DNA of 64,000 nucleotides from an uncultured Algibacter sp. (GTDB lineage Bacteria; Bacteroidota; Bacteroidia; Flavobacteriales; Flavobacteriaceae): NCBI GenBank assembly GCA_947502405.1, contig CANMZT010000004.1, positions 266,006 to 330,005 of the forward strand, read 5' to 3'. Shown piece by piece: positions 44,311 to 53,083 of this stretch (position 1 is its first letter; each line of letters starts with the position of its first letter). The notes under the pieces were generated by a model. It saw only the letters and a program-made list of their open reading frames with translations, ran no database searches and was not told where the DNA came from. The position numbers and the translations under genes were made by a program.

Positions 44311-45777
44311 TTAAATTCCGTTTATAAAACTCCCATACGGATCTTTAAATTGAACCCCTTCTGTAAAACGATGTTTACTTAATTGTTTAAACTCAACCAA
44401 AGCCCATAGTACAAACTCTTTAACAAAGTAACTGTCTTGTTTTGTTAAATTGGGTTGATATTCTCCTAGTAAATCATCTAATGGAGATATCGCATTTAAT
44501 AGGCTTTTATACTCTTTATCTCTTAAATCATCCAATAATTCAAATCCATCTTTTTGATTAAAAAACCAAGATACAATATCATCATAAGGGCTTTCTTCAT
44601 CTTGCTTTTGTAACTTTTCGATCTTTGGAAAAAATTCAACAAACAAACTCTTAACTGCTTCACCAATTAAATTATAAGCTACAACTGCAGCACCTTCTTG
44701 CTCTCCTTCATATACTAACTCTACTTTACCAGTTATAGCTGGAATAATACCAACAAAATCAGACAATCTAAGGGTGGTTTGACCATCGCCACTTATTAAA
44801 GCGCGACGTTCTGCGGTACTTAATAAATTTTCCAACGCCGTTATACTCAAACGTGCACTAACACCACTTTTAGCATCAATAAATTCGCTTTCACGTGCTT
44901 CAAAAACAATTTGTTCTAACAAATCTCTAGCAAGGTCTGGCACGATAACAGATGCTTTTTGACTCTCTACTAATCTAGCTTCCTGTTCTGTAATTTGTCG
45001 TGCCGTTTCAATGTTCTCTGGATAATGCGTTAATATCTGAGAACCTATTCTATCTTTTAAAGGGGTTACGATACTTCCTCTATTTGTATAATCTTCAGGG
45101 TTTGCTGTAAATACAAACTGCATGTCTAATGGCAACCTTAACTTAAACCCTCGTATTTGTATATCGCCTTCTTGTAAAATATTAAATAGAGCTACCTGAA
45201 TTCTAGCTTGTAAATCTGGTAATTCGTTAATTACAAAAATGCATCGATTCGCTCTTGGAATCATACCGTAATGAATGACGCGGTCATCAGCATAACTTAA
45301 TTTTAGGTTTGCAGCTTTTATAGGGTCTACATCCCCAATAATATCAGCAACTGTAACGTCTGGAGTTGCTAATTTTTCAGCAAAACGTTCGCTTCTATGT
45401 AACCAAGAAATTGGAGTATCACCTCCTTTTTCTTGAATTAATTCGGAGGCGTATCTGGATATTGGATTAAATGGATCGTCGTTGATTTCAGAGCCTTCAA
45501 CAATTGGAATGTATTCATCTAATAGATTCAACATTAAACGTGCTAAACGTGTTTTTGCTTGCCCACGCAATCCCAATAAATTGATATTGTGTCGAGATAA
45601 AATAGCTCTTTCCAGCTCAGGAATCACGGTGTTTTCATACCCATGAACGCCTTCAAAAGTGGTTTCCTTTTCTTTTATTTTTTTTATCAAGTTATCTCTC
45701 AACTCATCTTTAATAGACTTGCTTTTGTAACCTGACTTTTTCAGTTCTTCTAATGTTTTTATATTTTCTATTTTCAT
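44311..45777 (-). CDS. MoxR/Mg-chelatase-like AAA+ ATPase
   Basis: A 488-residue AAA+ protein. Its P-loop GLRGQAKTR (about residues 70-78) has Gln-Ala where most have Ser/Val-Gly, and the sensor region FTANPEDYTNRG, with the arginine-finger-like PLKDRIGSQ, is well preserved. Together with the VWA protein encoded just upstream it forms a chelatase-type AAA+/VWA pair (compare ChlI/ChlD, NorQ/NorD, RavA/ViaA). Such pairs insert metals or remodel target proteins; the target here is unknown and no obvious client enzyme is adjacent. Confidence 0.85.
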   Translation of the reverse strand: MKIENIKTLEELKKSGYKSKSIKDELRDNLIKKIKEKETTFEGVHGYENTVIPELERAILSRHNINLLGLRGQAKTRLARLMLNLLDEYIPIVEGSEINDDPFNPISRYASELIQEKGGDTPISWLHRSERFAEKLATPDVTVADIIGDVDPIKAANLKLSYADDRVIHYGMIPRANRCIFVINELPDLQARIQVALFNILQEGDIQIRGFKLRLPLDMQFVFTANPEDYTNRGSIVTPLKDRIGSQILTHYPENIETARQITEQEARLVESQKASVIVPDLARDLLEQIVFEARESEFIDAKSGVSARLSITALENLLSTAERRALISGDGQTTLRLSDFVGIIPAITGKVELVYEGEQEGAAVVAYNLIGEAVKSLFVEFFPKIEKLQKQDEESPYDDIVSWFFNQKDGFELLDDLRDKEYKSLLNAISPLDDLLGEYQPNLTKQDSYFVKEFVLWALVEFKQLSKHRFTEGVQFKDPYGSFINGI

Positions 45778-45784
45778 ATTTTTT

Positions 45785-45863
45785 GCTTTTGGCTATTAGC
45801 TTTTTGCCTTTAGCACTTACTCTTATGTTTTTTCTAACAGCTAACAGCCAATGGCCATAAGCA
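45785..45863. repeat. Intercistronic imperfect hairpin between the VWA and MoxR genes
   Basis: GCTTTTGGCTATTAGC on the left pairs imperfectly with GCTAACAGCC-AATGGCCATAAGC on the right. It fills the 90-bp gap between the two minus-strand genes and looks like a dispersed palindrome or mRNA stabiliser rather than a terminator, as there is no T run on the minus strand. Confidence 0.45.
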
Positions 45864-45867
45864 TTTT

Positions 45868-46995
45868 TTATCCTCTAATTCTTTTTTTTCTATTTGTTTC
45901 GTAATCCTCAAAAATCATTTCTCCCAAGCCTTTAAGTCCCGTATAAAATGCTTTACCTTGATTTGCATAAGTAAACTCTCTAACAAACTGCATCAGATAA
46001 TTATCTTGTGCAATCATAAAGGTTGTTATTGGAATATGTAATTTTCTTGCTTGCTGCGCCATCATATAGCACTTGTTTACAATATGCGTATCTAACCCAT
46101 TACTATTTTTATAATATTGTCCATCTGGCAAACGCAAACAACTTGGTTTACCATCAGTAATCATAAAGATTTGCTTGTTTGTATTTCGCTTTCTTCTAAG
46201 TAAATCCATGGCTAATTGTAACCCTGCTACGGTGTTGGTATGATAAGGACCAACTTTTAAATACGGCAAATCTTTAATTTCTATTTGCCAAGCATCATTA
46301 CCAAACACCAAAATATCTAGGGTATCTTTTGGGTATCGCGTTGTAATTAATTCTGCTAAAGCCATGGCAACTTTTTTGGCAGGCGTTATTCGATCTTCAC
46401 CATATAGAATCATACTGTGGCTAATATCAATCATCAAAACCGTACTCATTTGAGATTTATGCAGTGCTTCCTCAACTACTAAATCATCTTCTGAAAGGGT
46501 AAAATCTCCAATACCATGATTTATCTGTGCATTTTTTAAACTCTCAGTCATGGAAACTTTATCCAAAGCATCTCCAAACTGATAGGCTCTAAAATCTCCA
46601 GTATGTTCATCTCCTATGCCAGGGCTTTTACTTTTATGATTGCCTTGACCACTTCGTTTTATCTTTCCAAAAATTTGATCTAAAGCTTGCTGGCGAATTG
46701 CCCGTTCAGTTTTGGCTGTAATTTCCAAAGAACCATTCCCATCAGGATCTATTTCTTCACGCAAATAGCCTTTTTTCTTTAGATCTTCAATAAAATCTTC
46801 AATGGTATATTCTGGAGTTGTAAGCTTGTATTCTTTATCTAACTCACGTAACCAATCTATGGCCTCATCAAAATCCCCAGAAGTGTGTGTGATAAGTTCT
46901 TTAAAAACCTCAAAAAGTGTATCAAAAGGAGATTTATTAAGCGCTTCGTATTTCTTAAAAACGAAACCTTTTCTGATTGTTTTATTTTTATTCAT
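45868..46995 (-). CDS. VWA domain protein, partner of the MoxR-like ATPase
   Basis: A 375-residue cytoplasmic protein with a C-terminal von Willebrand A domain. The MIDAS metal site DISHS (residues about 195-199, in VLMIDISHSMILYG) is intact and the later Thr and Asp positions (NTVAGLQLA; MITDGKPSC) are present. The N-terminal 180 residues are helical and charged, as in ChlD-like partners. Upstream of the MoxR gene on the same strand, it is the substrate-recognition half of the pair by analogy. No membrane segment or signal peptide is seen. Confidence 0.85.
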   Translation of the reverse strand: MNKNKTIRKGFVFKKYEALNKSPFDTLFEVFKELITHTSGDFDEAIDWLRELDKEYKLTTPEYTIEDFIEDLKKKGYLREEIDPDGNGSLEITAKTERAIRQQALDQIFGKIKRSGQGNHKSKSPGIGDEHTGDFRAYQFGDALDKVSMTESLKNAQINHGIGDFTLSEDDLVVEEALHKSQMSTVLMIDISHSMILYGEDRITPAKKVAMALAELITTRYPKDTLDILVFGNDAWQIEIKDLPYLKVGPYHTNTVAGLQLAMDLLRRKRNTNKQIFMITDGKPSCLRLPDGQYYKNSNGLDTHIVNKCYMMAQQARKLHIPITTFMIAQDNYLMQFVREFTYANQGKAFYTGLKGLGEMIFEDYETNRKKRIRG

Positions 46996-47084
46996 AGCTA
47001 TATAAAAATACTATATTTTTACATAACTTTTAAATGCCAACTATCAGATTTATCTATTCTTTAACAAGTTTTTGGTTATGGCCA

Positions 47085-47762
47085 TTATTCAATACGTTTC
47101 AAACCATTAATATCCTCTAGTTTAATGTATTTGCCAATTGTAGAAATCAACCCATCCTTTTTAAATTGAGACAATACTCTTATCGCGGATTCTGTAGCGG
47201 TTCCAACGATATTTGCATAATCTTCTCGAGAAAGCAAAATACTCATAGTTCCATCCGGGTTTACACCAAAACTATCATGAATATAAATTAAAGTTTCAGC
47301 TAAACGTTGGCGCACCGATTTTTGTGCCATATTAACAATAACATCGTCGGCTTCTTTCAAATCATGAGCCATATCTTTAAGCACATCAAATGAGAATTTT
47401 GGATTTTTTTGTAAGTCTGATATAATTTCACTTTTAGGAATAAAACAAACTTCCATATCATTAAGTGCAGTTGCTTGTAAATTTGAACTTTCATCACTTA
47501 TTAAAGAGCGTTGCCCAAGTAACTGACCCTTAACAACCATTTTTACAATTTGATCTTTACCGTTTTCACTTAATTTAGAAAGCTTACATATACCATCTTT
47601 AACACAATATACTCCGTGAAGCGTTTCACCTTCTTCAAAAATTACTTCTCCCTTTTTTATTGTCTTGGATGTTTTACAACCAGAAATTCTTATTAACTCA
47701 TCTTTAGTCAATGACTTAAGTGAATTAAATTGCTTGATGATACATTGTTCACATTTTCCCAT
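47085..47762 (-). CDS. Crp/Fnr family regulator, candidate oxygen-responsive activator of cco and pfl
   Basis: A 225-residue protein with a cyclic-nucleotide-binding-type beta-roll (about 20-130) and a C-terminal Crp HTH (about 165-215, with SREDYANIVGTATESAIRVL). It has cysteines at 4, 7 (GKCEQC), 29 and 106. E. coli Fnr uses four Cys with a different spacing, so an Fe-S cluster here is plausible but unproven. It is divergent from ccoI. Three matching palindromes lie before ccoI, ccoS and pflB at identical distances from the promoter box, which makes this protein their likely activator. No matching box is present for its own promoter. Confidence 0.88.
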   Translation of the reverse strand: MGKCEQCIIKQFNSLKSLTKDELIRISGCKTSKTIKKGEVIFEEGETLHGVYCVKDGICKLSKLSENGKDQIVKMVVKGQLLGQRSLISDESSNLQATALNDMEVCFIPKSEIISDLQKNPKFSFDVLKDMAHDLKEADDVIVNMAQKSVRQRLAETLIYIHDSFGVNPDGTMSILLSREDYANIVGTATESAIRVLSQFKKDGLISTIGKYIKLEDINGLKRIE

Positions 47763-47800
47763 TACTATTAGTTTGATTGTATTGTAAAAATAAATAAAAC

Positions 47801-47844
47801 ATGACAGATATCATATTTAAAATTCAGTTGTTTTATGACTTTTG
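47801..47844 (+). promoter_or_regulatory. Fnr-type operator and -7-like box of ccoI
   Basis: ATGACAGATATCAT (47801-47814) matches the pfl and ccoS palindromes with one arm mismatch. GACTTTTG (47837-47844) is one base from TAnnTTTG. Centre-to-box-end distance is 36.5 bp. Confidence 0.6.
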
Positions 47845-47875
47845 TCTCAGGTATAAATGAGCAAATAAAAAAATT

Positions 47876-50251
47876 ATGGAACATAAAACATGTTTCCATT
47901 GTGGATTAGATTCTACAACTTCCGAAATTATTTATGATGAAAAATCGTTTTGTTGTAACGGTTGTAAGACTGTTTACGAGATATTTTCTGCAAACGATTT
48001 AACATGTTACTACGACTTACAAAACGCCCCAGGCGCAACACCAAAAGAGATTGAAGGCAAATACAACTTTTTAGACAACCCTAAAATTGTTGAAAGTTTA
48101 CTGGAATTTAATGACGAAAAAACTCAAATTGTTACTCTATATATTCCTCATATTCATTGTAGTTCTTGTATTTGGATTTTAGAAAATCTAAATAAATTAC
48201 ATCCTTCGGTAAGTTCATCAATTGTGAATTTTGGAAAGAAAACGGTTCGGGTAAATTATCATACGGAACACTTTTCTCTGAAAGATTTAGTAAAACTTCT
48301 AAGCAGTATTGGTTATGAACCTTTTATAAGTTTAGATGATTATAGTGTTGGAAAAAAGAATGTTGACCGCTCTTTAATTTACAAACTAGGTGTTGCTGGA
48401 TTTGCTTTTGGAAATATTATGTTTTTATCCTTTCCTGAGTATTTTCAAGTGAGTGGGTTTTGGATTGAAAAATACGCACCTGTTTTTAGATGGTTGATGT
48501 TTGCATTTTCATTACCTGTTGTTTTTTACTCTGCACAAGATTATTTTATTTCGGCTTTTAAAGGATTACGCTCTAAAATTCTAAATATTGATGTACCTAT
48601 TGCTCTAGGTGCTGCGGTTTTATTTATAAGAAGTACTGCTGAAATAGTTCTGAATTTAGGCACTGGCTTTTTTGATAGCCTTTCTGGTCTAATTTTCTTT
48701 TTATTACTTGGGAAGTTTTTTCAGCAAAAAACCTATACGTTTTTATCTTTTGAGCGCGATTATAAATCTTATTTCCCTATTGGAATCACCAAAATTTCTC
48801 CTGATAATTCTGAAAGCTCCATTCAAGTTTATGATATTGAAAAAGGCGACAGACTTTTAATTAGAAATGAAGAGTTGATTCCTGTAGATTGCATTTTAAT
48901 TAAAGGGAAAGCTCGAATTGATTATAGTTTTGTTACAGGTGAATCTGAAGCAGTTTCCAAAAAATCTGGCGATAAATTATTTGCCGGTGGAAAACAATTA
49001 GATGGCAGTATAGAGGTTGATGTTTTAAAAACCGTAGAACAAAGTTACCTAACGCAATTATGGAGTAACGATGTGTTTAGTAAAAACAAAGAGGATGGTT
49101 TTACAACTTTAACTAATGCTATTAGCAAACGTTTTACCATTGCTGTTTTGAGCATTGCCATTATAGCGACTTCGTTTTGGATGTTTACAGATTCGTCTAA
49201 AGCATTAAATGTATTTACATCAGTGCTAATAATTGCTTGCCCGTGTGCTATTGCTTTGGCTGCACCTTTTACTTTTGGCAACTTGTTACGCATTTTTGGG
49301 AAGCTTAAGTTTTACGCTAAAAACGCTTCGGTAATTGAACAATTGGCTGCTATTGACACCATTATTTTTGATAAAACAGGGACGATTACTGCTAATAAAG
49401 AAACATCTATTGCTTATGATGGATTGGAACTTTCGGGAGATGAGGAAGCCTTATTAAAAAGCACATTGCGGAATTCTAATCATCCTTTAAGTAGGTCTTT
49501 ATACTCGCTTTTGAATGATAATGATATTGTGACGTTGGATACTTATGAAGAGCATGTTGGCAAAGGCATTGAAGCTCAACATAACCAAGATTCTATAAAA
49601 ATTGGTTCTGCTCCTTTTGTGGGCTACACTTCTGAAAGTGCGACTTTAAATACGGCGGTTCATGTGAGTACGAATAATAGCTACAAAGGAAAATTTACGT
49701 TTTATAATAAGTATAGAAAAGGACTTTCAAAGTTATTTAATAGGCTTAAAAAACATTATGATTTGGTCATCCTATCTGGGGATAATGCTGGAGAAAAAGA
49801 AAACCTAACTAAGCTATTACCCGCTAAAACAAAGTTGTTTTTTAATCAGAAACCTGAGGATAAACTGGAATATATAAAACACCATCAAAACTCTGGTGCA
49901 AAAGTACTTATGATTGGTGATGGTTTAAACGATGCAGGAGCCTTAGCGCAAAGTAATGTTGGTATTGCTATTTCGGAGAATGTCAATGTGTTTTCTCCTG
50001 CTTGTGATGCTATTTTGGATGCTACAAAATTCAACAAATTATACAGTTTTATTAAGGCTTCCAAATCGGCTATAAAAATTATAAAGTGGAGTTTTTTACT
50101 GTCGCTTATTTATAACTGTATCGGACTTTATTTTGCTATTACAGGACAATTAGCGCCAGTGGTTGCTGCTATTTTGATGCCTTTGAGCTCAATTAGTATT
50201 GTGGTTTTTACTACGATTTGCACGAACATTTTGGGACGGAAATTGAAGTAG
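47876..50251 (+). CDS. ccoI: Copper-transporting P1B-type ATPase for cbb3 oxidase assembly (CcoI/FixI)
   Basis: A 791-residue heavy-metal P-type ATPase. It has an N-terminal Cys-rich zinc-ribbon-like segment (CFHCG ... CCNGCK), a degenerate HMA domain with CSSC (about 95-98), eight membrane helices, the ion-channel motif CPC (about 455-457), the phosphorylation motif DKTGT (Asp about 499) and the GDGLND hinge. This Cys-rich N-terminus and its place beside ccoS identify it as the CcoI/FixI type, which exports Cu+ to the periplasmic side for the CuB centre. Its promoter carries an Fnr-type site. The gene ends just before repeat copy 4. Confidence 0.92.
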   Translation: MEHKTCFHCGLDSTTSEIIYDEKSFCCNGCKTVYEIFSANDLTCYYDLQNAPGATPKEIEGKYNFLDNPKIVESLLEFNDEKTQIVTLYIPHIHCSSCIWILENLNKLHPSVSSSIVNFGKKTVRVNYHTEHFSLKDLVKLLSSIGYEPFISLDDYSVGKKNVDRSLIYKLGVAGFAFGNIMFLSFPEYFQVSGFWIEKYAPVFRWLMFAFSLPVVFYSAQDYFISAFKGLRSKILNIDVPIALGAAVLFIRSTAEIVLNLGTGFFDSLSGLIFFLLLGKFFQQKTYTFLSFERDYKSYFPIGITKISPDNSESSIQVYDIEKGDRLLIRNEELIPVDCILIKGKARIDYSFVTGESEAVSKKSGDKLFAGGKQLDGSIEVDVLKTVEQSYLTQLWSNDVFSKNKEDGFTTLTNAISKRFTIAVLSIAIIATSFWMFTDSSKALNVFTSVLIIACPCAIALAAPFTFGNLLRIFGKLKFYAKNASVIEQLAAIDTIIFDKTGTITANKETSIAYDGLELSGDEEALLKSTLRNSNHPLSRSLYSLLNDNDIVTLDTYEEHVGKGIEAQHNQDSIKIGSAPFVGYTSESATLNTAVHVSTNNSYKGKFTFYNKYRKGLSKLFNRLKKHYDLVILSGDNAGEKENLTKLLPAKTKLFFNQKPEDKLEYIKHHQNSGAKVLMIGDGLNDAGALAQSNVGIAISENVNVFSPACDAILDATKFNKLYSFIKASKSAIKIIKWSFLLSLIYNCIGLYFAITGQLAPVVAAILMPLSSISIVVFTTICTNILGRKLK

Positions 50252-50268
50252 GAACTGGGACTGATTTT

Positions 50269-50390
50269 GGCGGATAGATGCGTTAGGGATTGAAGTGGAT
50301 AGCCCACAGCCTGACGAAGGAAGTGCGAGGACTTGGAACGGAAAGCCCGACCTAGGCCCTGAACTAAATTCAGGGTATAGGTAACGCCCA
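50269..50390 (-). repeat. Structured dispersed repeat, copy 4, with a nested palindrome
   Basis: Plus-strand reading: GGCGGATAGATGCGTTAGGG, AGCCCACAGCCTGACGAAGG, AAGTGCGAGGACTTGG, GGAAAGCCCGACC, then GGTAACGCCCAAA. The terminal loop is enlarged by a separate hairpin, CCCTGAA-CTAAA-TTCAGGG (50357-50375). The closing stem is GCGTTA/TAACGC. It lies between ccoI and the ccoS promoter. Confidence 0.8.
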
Positions 50391-50417
50391 AATAAAAATG
50401 AAAATAAAGAATGAAAC

Positions 50418-50461
50418 ATGACAAATGTCATCTTTTAAAAAGGACTATGAAAGTATTTTTG
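50418..50461 (+). promoter_or_regulatory. Fnr-type operator and -7 box of ccoS-NO-Q-P
   Basis: ATGACAAATGTCAT (50418-50431) and TATTTTTG (50454-50461); the centre-to-box-end distance is 36.5 bp, the same as for pfl and ccoI. ccoS starts 21 bp after the box. No TTG-type -33 element is evident, consistent with activator dependence. Confidence 0.75.
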
Positions 50462-50481
50462 AACCGTAACTTCAATTAGGT

Positions 50482-50667
50482 ATGAGTGTTATATATATTT
50501 TACTTGCTATTAGCATAATAGTGGCTATTGGTTTTTTTGTAGCCTTTATTGTTGCTGTTAAACGTGGACAATTTGACGATAGTTACACGCCATCAGTACG
50601 CATGCTTTTTGAGGATGAATTGATTAAAGACAAACCAAATAAAACGATACTAACCAAGAAAGATTAA
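50482..50667 (+). CDS. ccoS: cbb3 oxidase assembly protein CcoS
   Basis: A 61-residue protein with one N-terminal transmembrane helix (MSVIYILLAISIIVAIGFFVAF, cited as pattern) and a short charged tail containing QFDDSYTPSVRMLFED, the usual CcoS ending. CcoS is required for cofactor insertion into cbb3 oxidase. It lies directly before ccoNO and behind the Fnr-type promoter. Confidence 0.9.
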   Translation: MSVIYILLAISIIVAIGFFVAFIVAVKRGQFDDSYTPSVRMLFEDELIKDKPNKTILTKKD

Positions 50668-50678
50668 TAATTATAACT

Positions 50679-52871
50679 ATGGAAATGCAACAGTTTCATT
50701 ACGATAATAAAATCGTTACTAAATTCCTCTACGCTACCATAATTTTTGGGGTTGTGGGTATGCTTGTTGGCCTTATTTTGGCCTTTATGTTTTTATTCCC
50801 AAACCTTACAGATGGGATTTCGTGGCTTAGTTTTGGTCGGTTAAGACCTTTACACACTAATGCTGTAATTTTTGCCTTTGTGGGAAATGCTATGTTTGCT
50901 GGGATTTACTATTCGCTGCAACGTTTATTAAAAACACGTATGGCTAGCGACCTGTTAAGTAATATTAACTTTTGGGGTTGGCAATTAATTATTGTTGCTG
51001 CTGCAATTTCATTGCCATTGGGTTACACCACATCAAAAGAATATGCCGAATTGGAATGGCCTATTGATATTGCCATTGCATTGATTTGGGTGGTGTTTGG
51101 TGTGAATATGATTTGGACGATTTTAAAGCGTAGACAGCGTCATTTATATGTTGCTGTTTGGTTTTACTTAGCTACGTTTATTACTGTTGCGGTACTTCAT
51201 ATTTTTAATAGTTTAGAACTCCCTGTAAGTGGCATGAAAAGTTACTCAGTTTATGCTGGTGTACAGGATGCCTTAGTACAATGGTGGTATGGGCATAATG
51301 CGGTAGCATTCTTTTTAACAACGCCATTTTTAGGTTTAATGTACTACTTTGTACCTAAAGCTGCGAATAGGCCTGTGTATTCTTATAGACTGTCTATAGT
51401 GCATTTCTGGTCTTTAATATTTATTTATATCTGGGCTGGACCCCATCATTTATTATATACTGCTTTACCAGAATGGGCTCAGAATTTAGGGGTTGCATTC
51501 TCAGTGATGCTATTAATGCCGTCTTGGGGTGGTATGATAAACGGACTTTTAACCTTGCGAGGCGCTTGGGATAAAGTACGAACTGACCCGGTTTTAAAAT
51601 TTATGGTAGTAGCTATTACCGGTTATGGTATGGCAACTTTTGAAGGCCCTACCCTATCGCTGAAAAATGTAAACGCTATTGCGCACTTTACCGATTGGAT
51701 TATTGCACACGTGCACGTTGGTGCTTTAGCTTGGAATGGGTTTATGGCTTTTGGTATTATTTACTACTTGATTCCAAGGTTATTTAAAACAAAATTACAC
51801 TCTTTACCTTTAGCTAACTTGCACTTTTGGCTAGGTACTTTGGGTATTATTATATACGCTTTACCAATGTATGTAGCTGGGTTTACTCAAGCTAGTATGT
51901 GGAAACAGTTTAACCCAGACGGGACATTAGTTTATGGTAACTTTTTAGAAACGGTTACTGAAATTATGCCAATGTATTGGATGCGTGCTATTGGTGGTAC
52001 CCTTTATATTGTTGGTATGCTGATTCTTGTTTATAATGTGATTGCGACTGTAAGAAACGGAAGTAGTGTACAAGATGAATTAGCAGAAGCACCAGCTTTA
52101 GAACGTGTTACTAAGAAACGTACAGCTAGCGAAGGTTGGCACACTTGGTTAGAAAGAAGACCAATTCAGTTAACACTTTTAGCTACTGTAGCTATTTTAA
52201 TTGGTGGTATTATTCAGATTGTACCAACCATTATGGTAAAATCTAATATTCCGACAATAGCAAGTGTTAAACCATATTCACCTTTAGAACTAGAAGGTAG
52301 AGATATTTACATTCGAGAAGGCTGCGTGGGTTGTCACTCGCAAATGATTCGTCCGTTTAGAAGTGAAGTAGAACGCTATGGCGAATATTCAAAAGCTGGT
52401 GAATATGTTTATGACCACCCATTCCTTTGGGGTAGTAAACGTACTGGACCAGACTTACACCGTGTTGGCGGTAAGTATTCAGACAACTGGCACTTTAACC
52501 ATATGTATGACCCACAAAGTACCTCATCTGGTTCTATTATGCCACGTTACCCATGGTTAATTACTGGTAGCAGTAGTGAGCTGGATAAAACGCAAACCGA
52601 GGCAAAAATGGAGGTTATGGTAACCTTAGGTGTTCCGTATTCTGAAGAAGACATTGCAAATGCACAACAAAGTATGTTAGAACAAGGTGCCCAAATTGAG
52701 CAAAACCTATATAGCGATCCTGACTTTGCTAAAAATTATGAAGCAGATAAAAAATATGCTGCAGATAACGGTGAAGACTTTATAGAAATGAAAAACCGTG
52801 AGATTGTAGCACTTATTGCTTACCTGCAACGATTAGGAACAGATATTAATGTAGATACAGCTCAAAACTAA
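50679..52871 (+). CDS. ccoN: cbb3-type cytochrome c oxidase, fused subunits I and II (CcoNO)
   Basis: A 730-residue fusion. Residues about 1-480 are the CcoN catalytic subunit with 12 or more helices; HNAVAFF and GPHHLLYT carry CuB-ligand histidines and AHVHVGALAWN carries heme ligands. After a further helix, residues about 530-725 are CcoO, a membrane-anchored cytochrome c with one CxxCH heme site in REGCVGCHSQMIRP (about 548-552) and MPRYPWL for the axial Met. N-O fusions are usual in Bacteroidota. The enzyme reduces oxygen with high affinity and pumps protons. Confidence 0.95.
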   Translation: MEMQQFHYDNKIVTKFLYATIIFGVVGMLVGLILAFMFLFPNLTDGISWLSFGRLRPLHTNAVIFAFVGNAMFAGIYYSLQRLLKTRMASDLLSNINFWGWQLIIVAAAISLPLGYTTSKEYAELEWPIDIAIALIWVVFGVNMIWTILKRRQRHLYVAVWFYLATFITVAVLHIFNSLELPVSGMKSYSVYAGVQDALVQWWYGHNAVAFFLTTPFLGLMYYFVPKAANRPVYSYRLSIVHFWSLIFIYIWAGPHHLLYTALPEWAQNLGVAFSVMLLMPSWGGMINGLLTLRGAWDKVRTDPVLKFMVVAITGYGMATFEGPTLSLKNVNAIAHFTDWIIAHVHVGALAWNGFMAFGIIYYLIPRLFKTKLHSLPLANLHFWLGTLGIIIYALPMYVAGFTQASMWKQFNPDGTLVYGNFLETVTEIMPMYWMRAIGGTLYIVGMLILVYNVIATVRNGSSVQDELAEAPALERVTKKRTASEGWHTWLERRPIQLTLLATVAILIGGIIQIVPTIMVKSNIPTIASVKPYSPLELEGRDIYIREGCVGCHSQMIRPFRSEVERYGEYSKAGEYVYDHPFLWGSKRTGPDLHRVGGKYSDNWHFNHMYDPQSTSSGSIMPRYPWLITGSSSELDKTQTEAKMEVMVTLGVPYSEEDIANAQQSMLEQGAQIEQNLYSDPDFAKNYEADKKYAADNGEDFIEMKNREIVALIAYLQRLGTDINVDTAQN

Positions 52872-52888
52872 CCATCAAAATAAACATC

Positions 52889-53083
52889 ATGTTAAAATTT
52901 GTAAAAAACCATATGGAGAGTATCACCGGGATTGAAATATACCCGATTATCTCCTTACTTATATTTTTTATCTTTTTTGTAGCGCTTTTTTGGTGGGTTG
53001 CAACCGCAAAAAAAGACTATATAAAAACTGTTAGTAACATTCCTTTAGACAACCAAAACGACGATATATCATGCGAAATTTAA
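52889..53083 (+). CDS. ccoQ: cbb3 oxidase small subunit (CcoQ-like)
   Basis: A 64-residue protein with one transmembrane helix (about 20-42, SLLIFFIFFVALFWWVATA) and a short cytoplasmic tail. Size, topology and position between ccoNO and ccoP identify it as CcoQ, which stabilises the complex. Its end overlaps the ccoP start by 13 bp. Confidence 0.82.
   Translation: MLKFVKNHMESITGIEIYPIISLLIFFIFFVALFWWVATAKKDYIKTVSNIPLDNQNDDISCEI

Noticed and set aside
43734-45777. Possible toxin or chelatase client linked to the MoxR-VWA pair
   Set aside because: The adjacent YdeI gene is convergent and belongs to the peptidase transcript; nothing supports a functional link.
50128-50431. Minus-strand ORFs of 98 and 80 residues after ccoI
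   Set aside because: They cover the end of ccoI on the wrong strand and then repeat copy 4.
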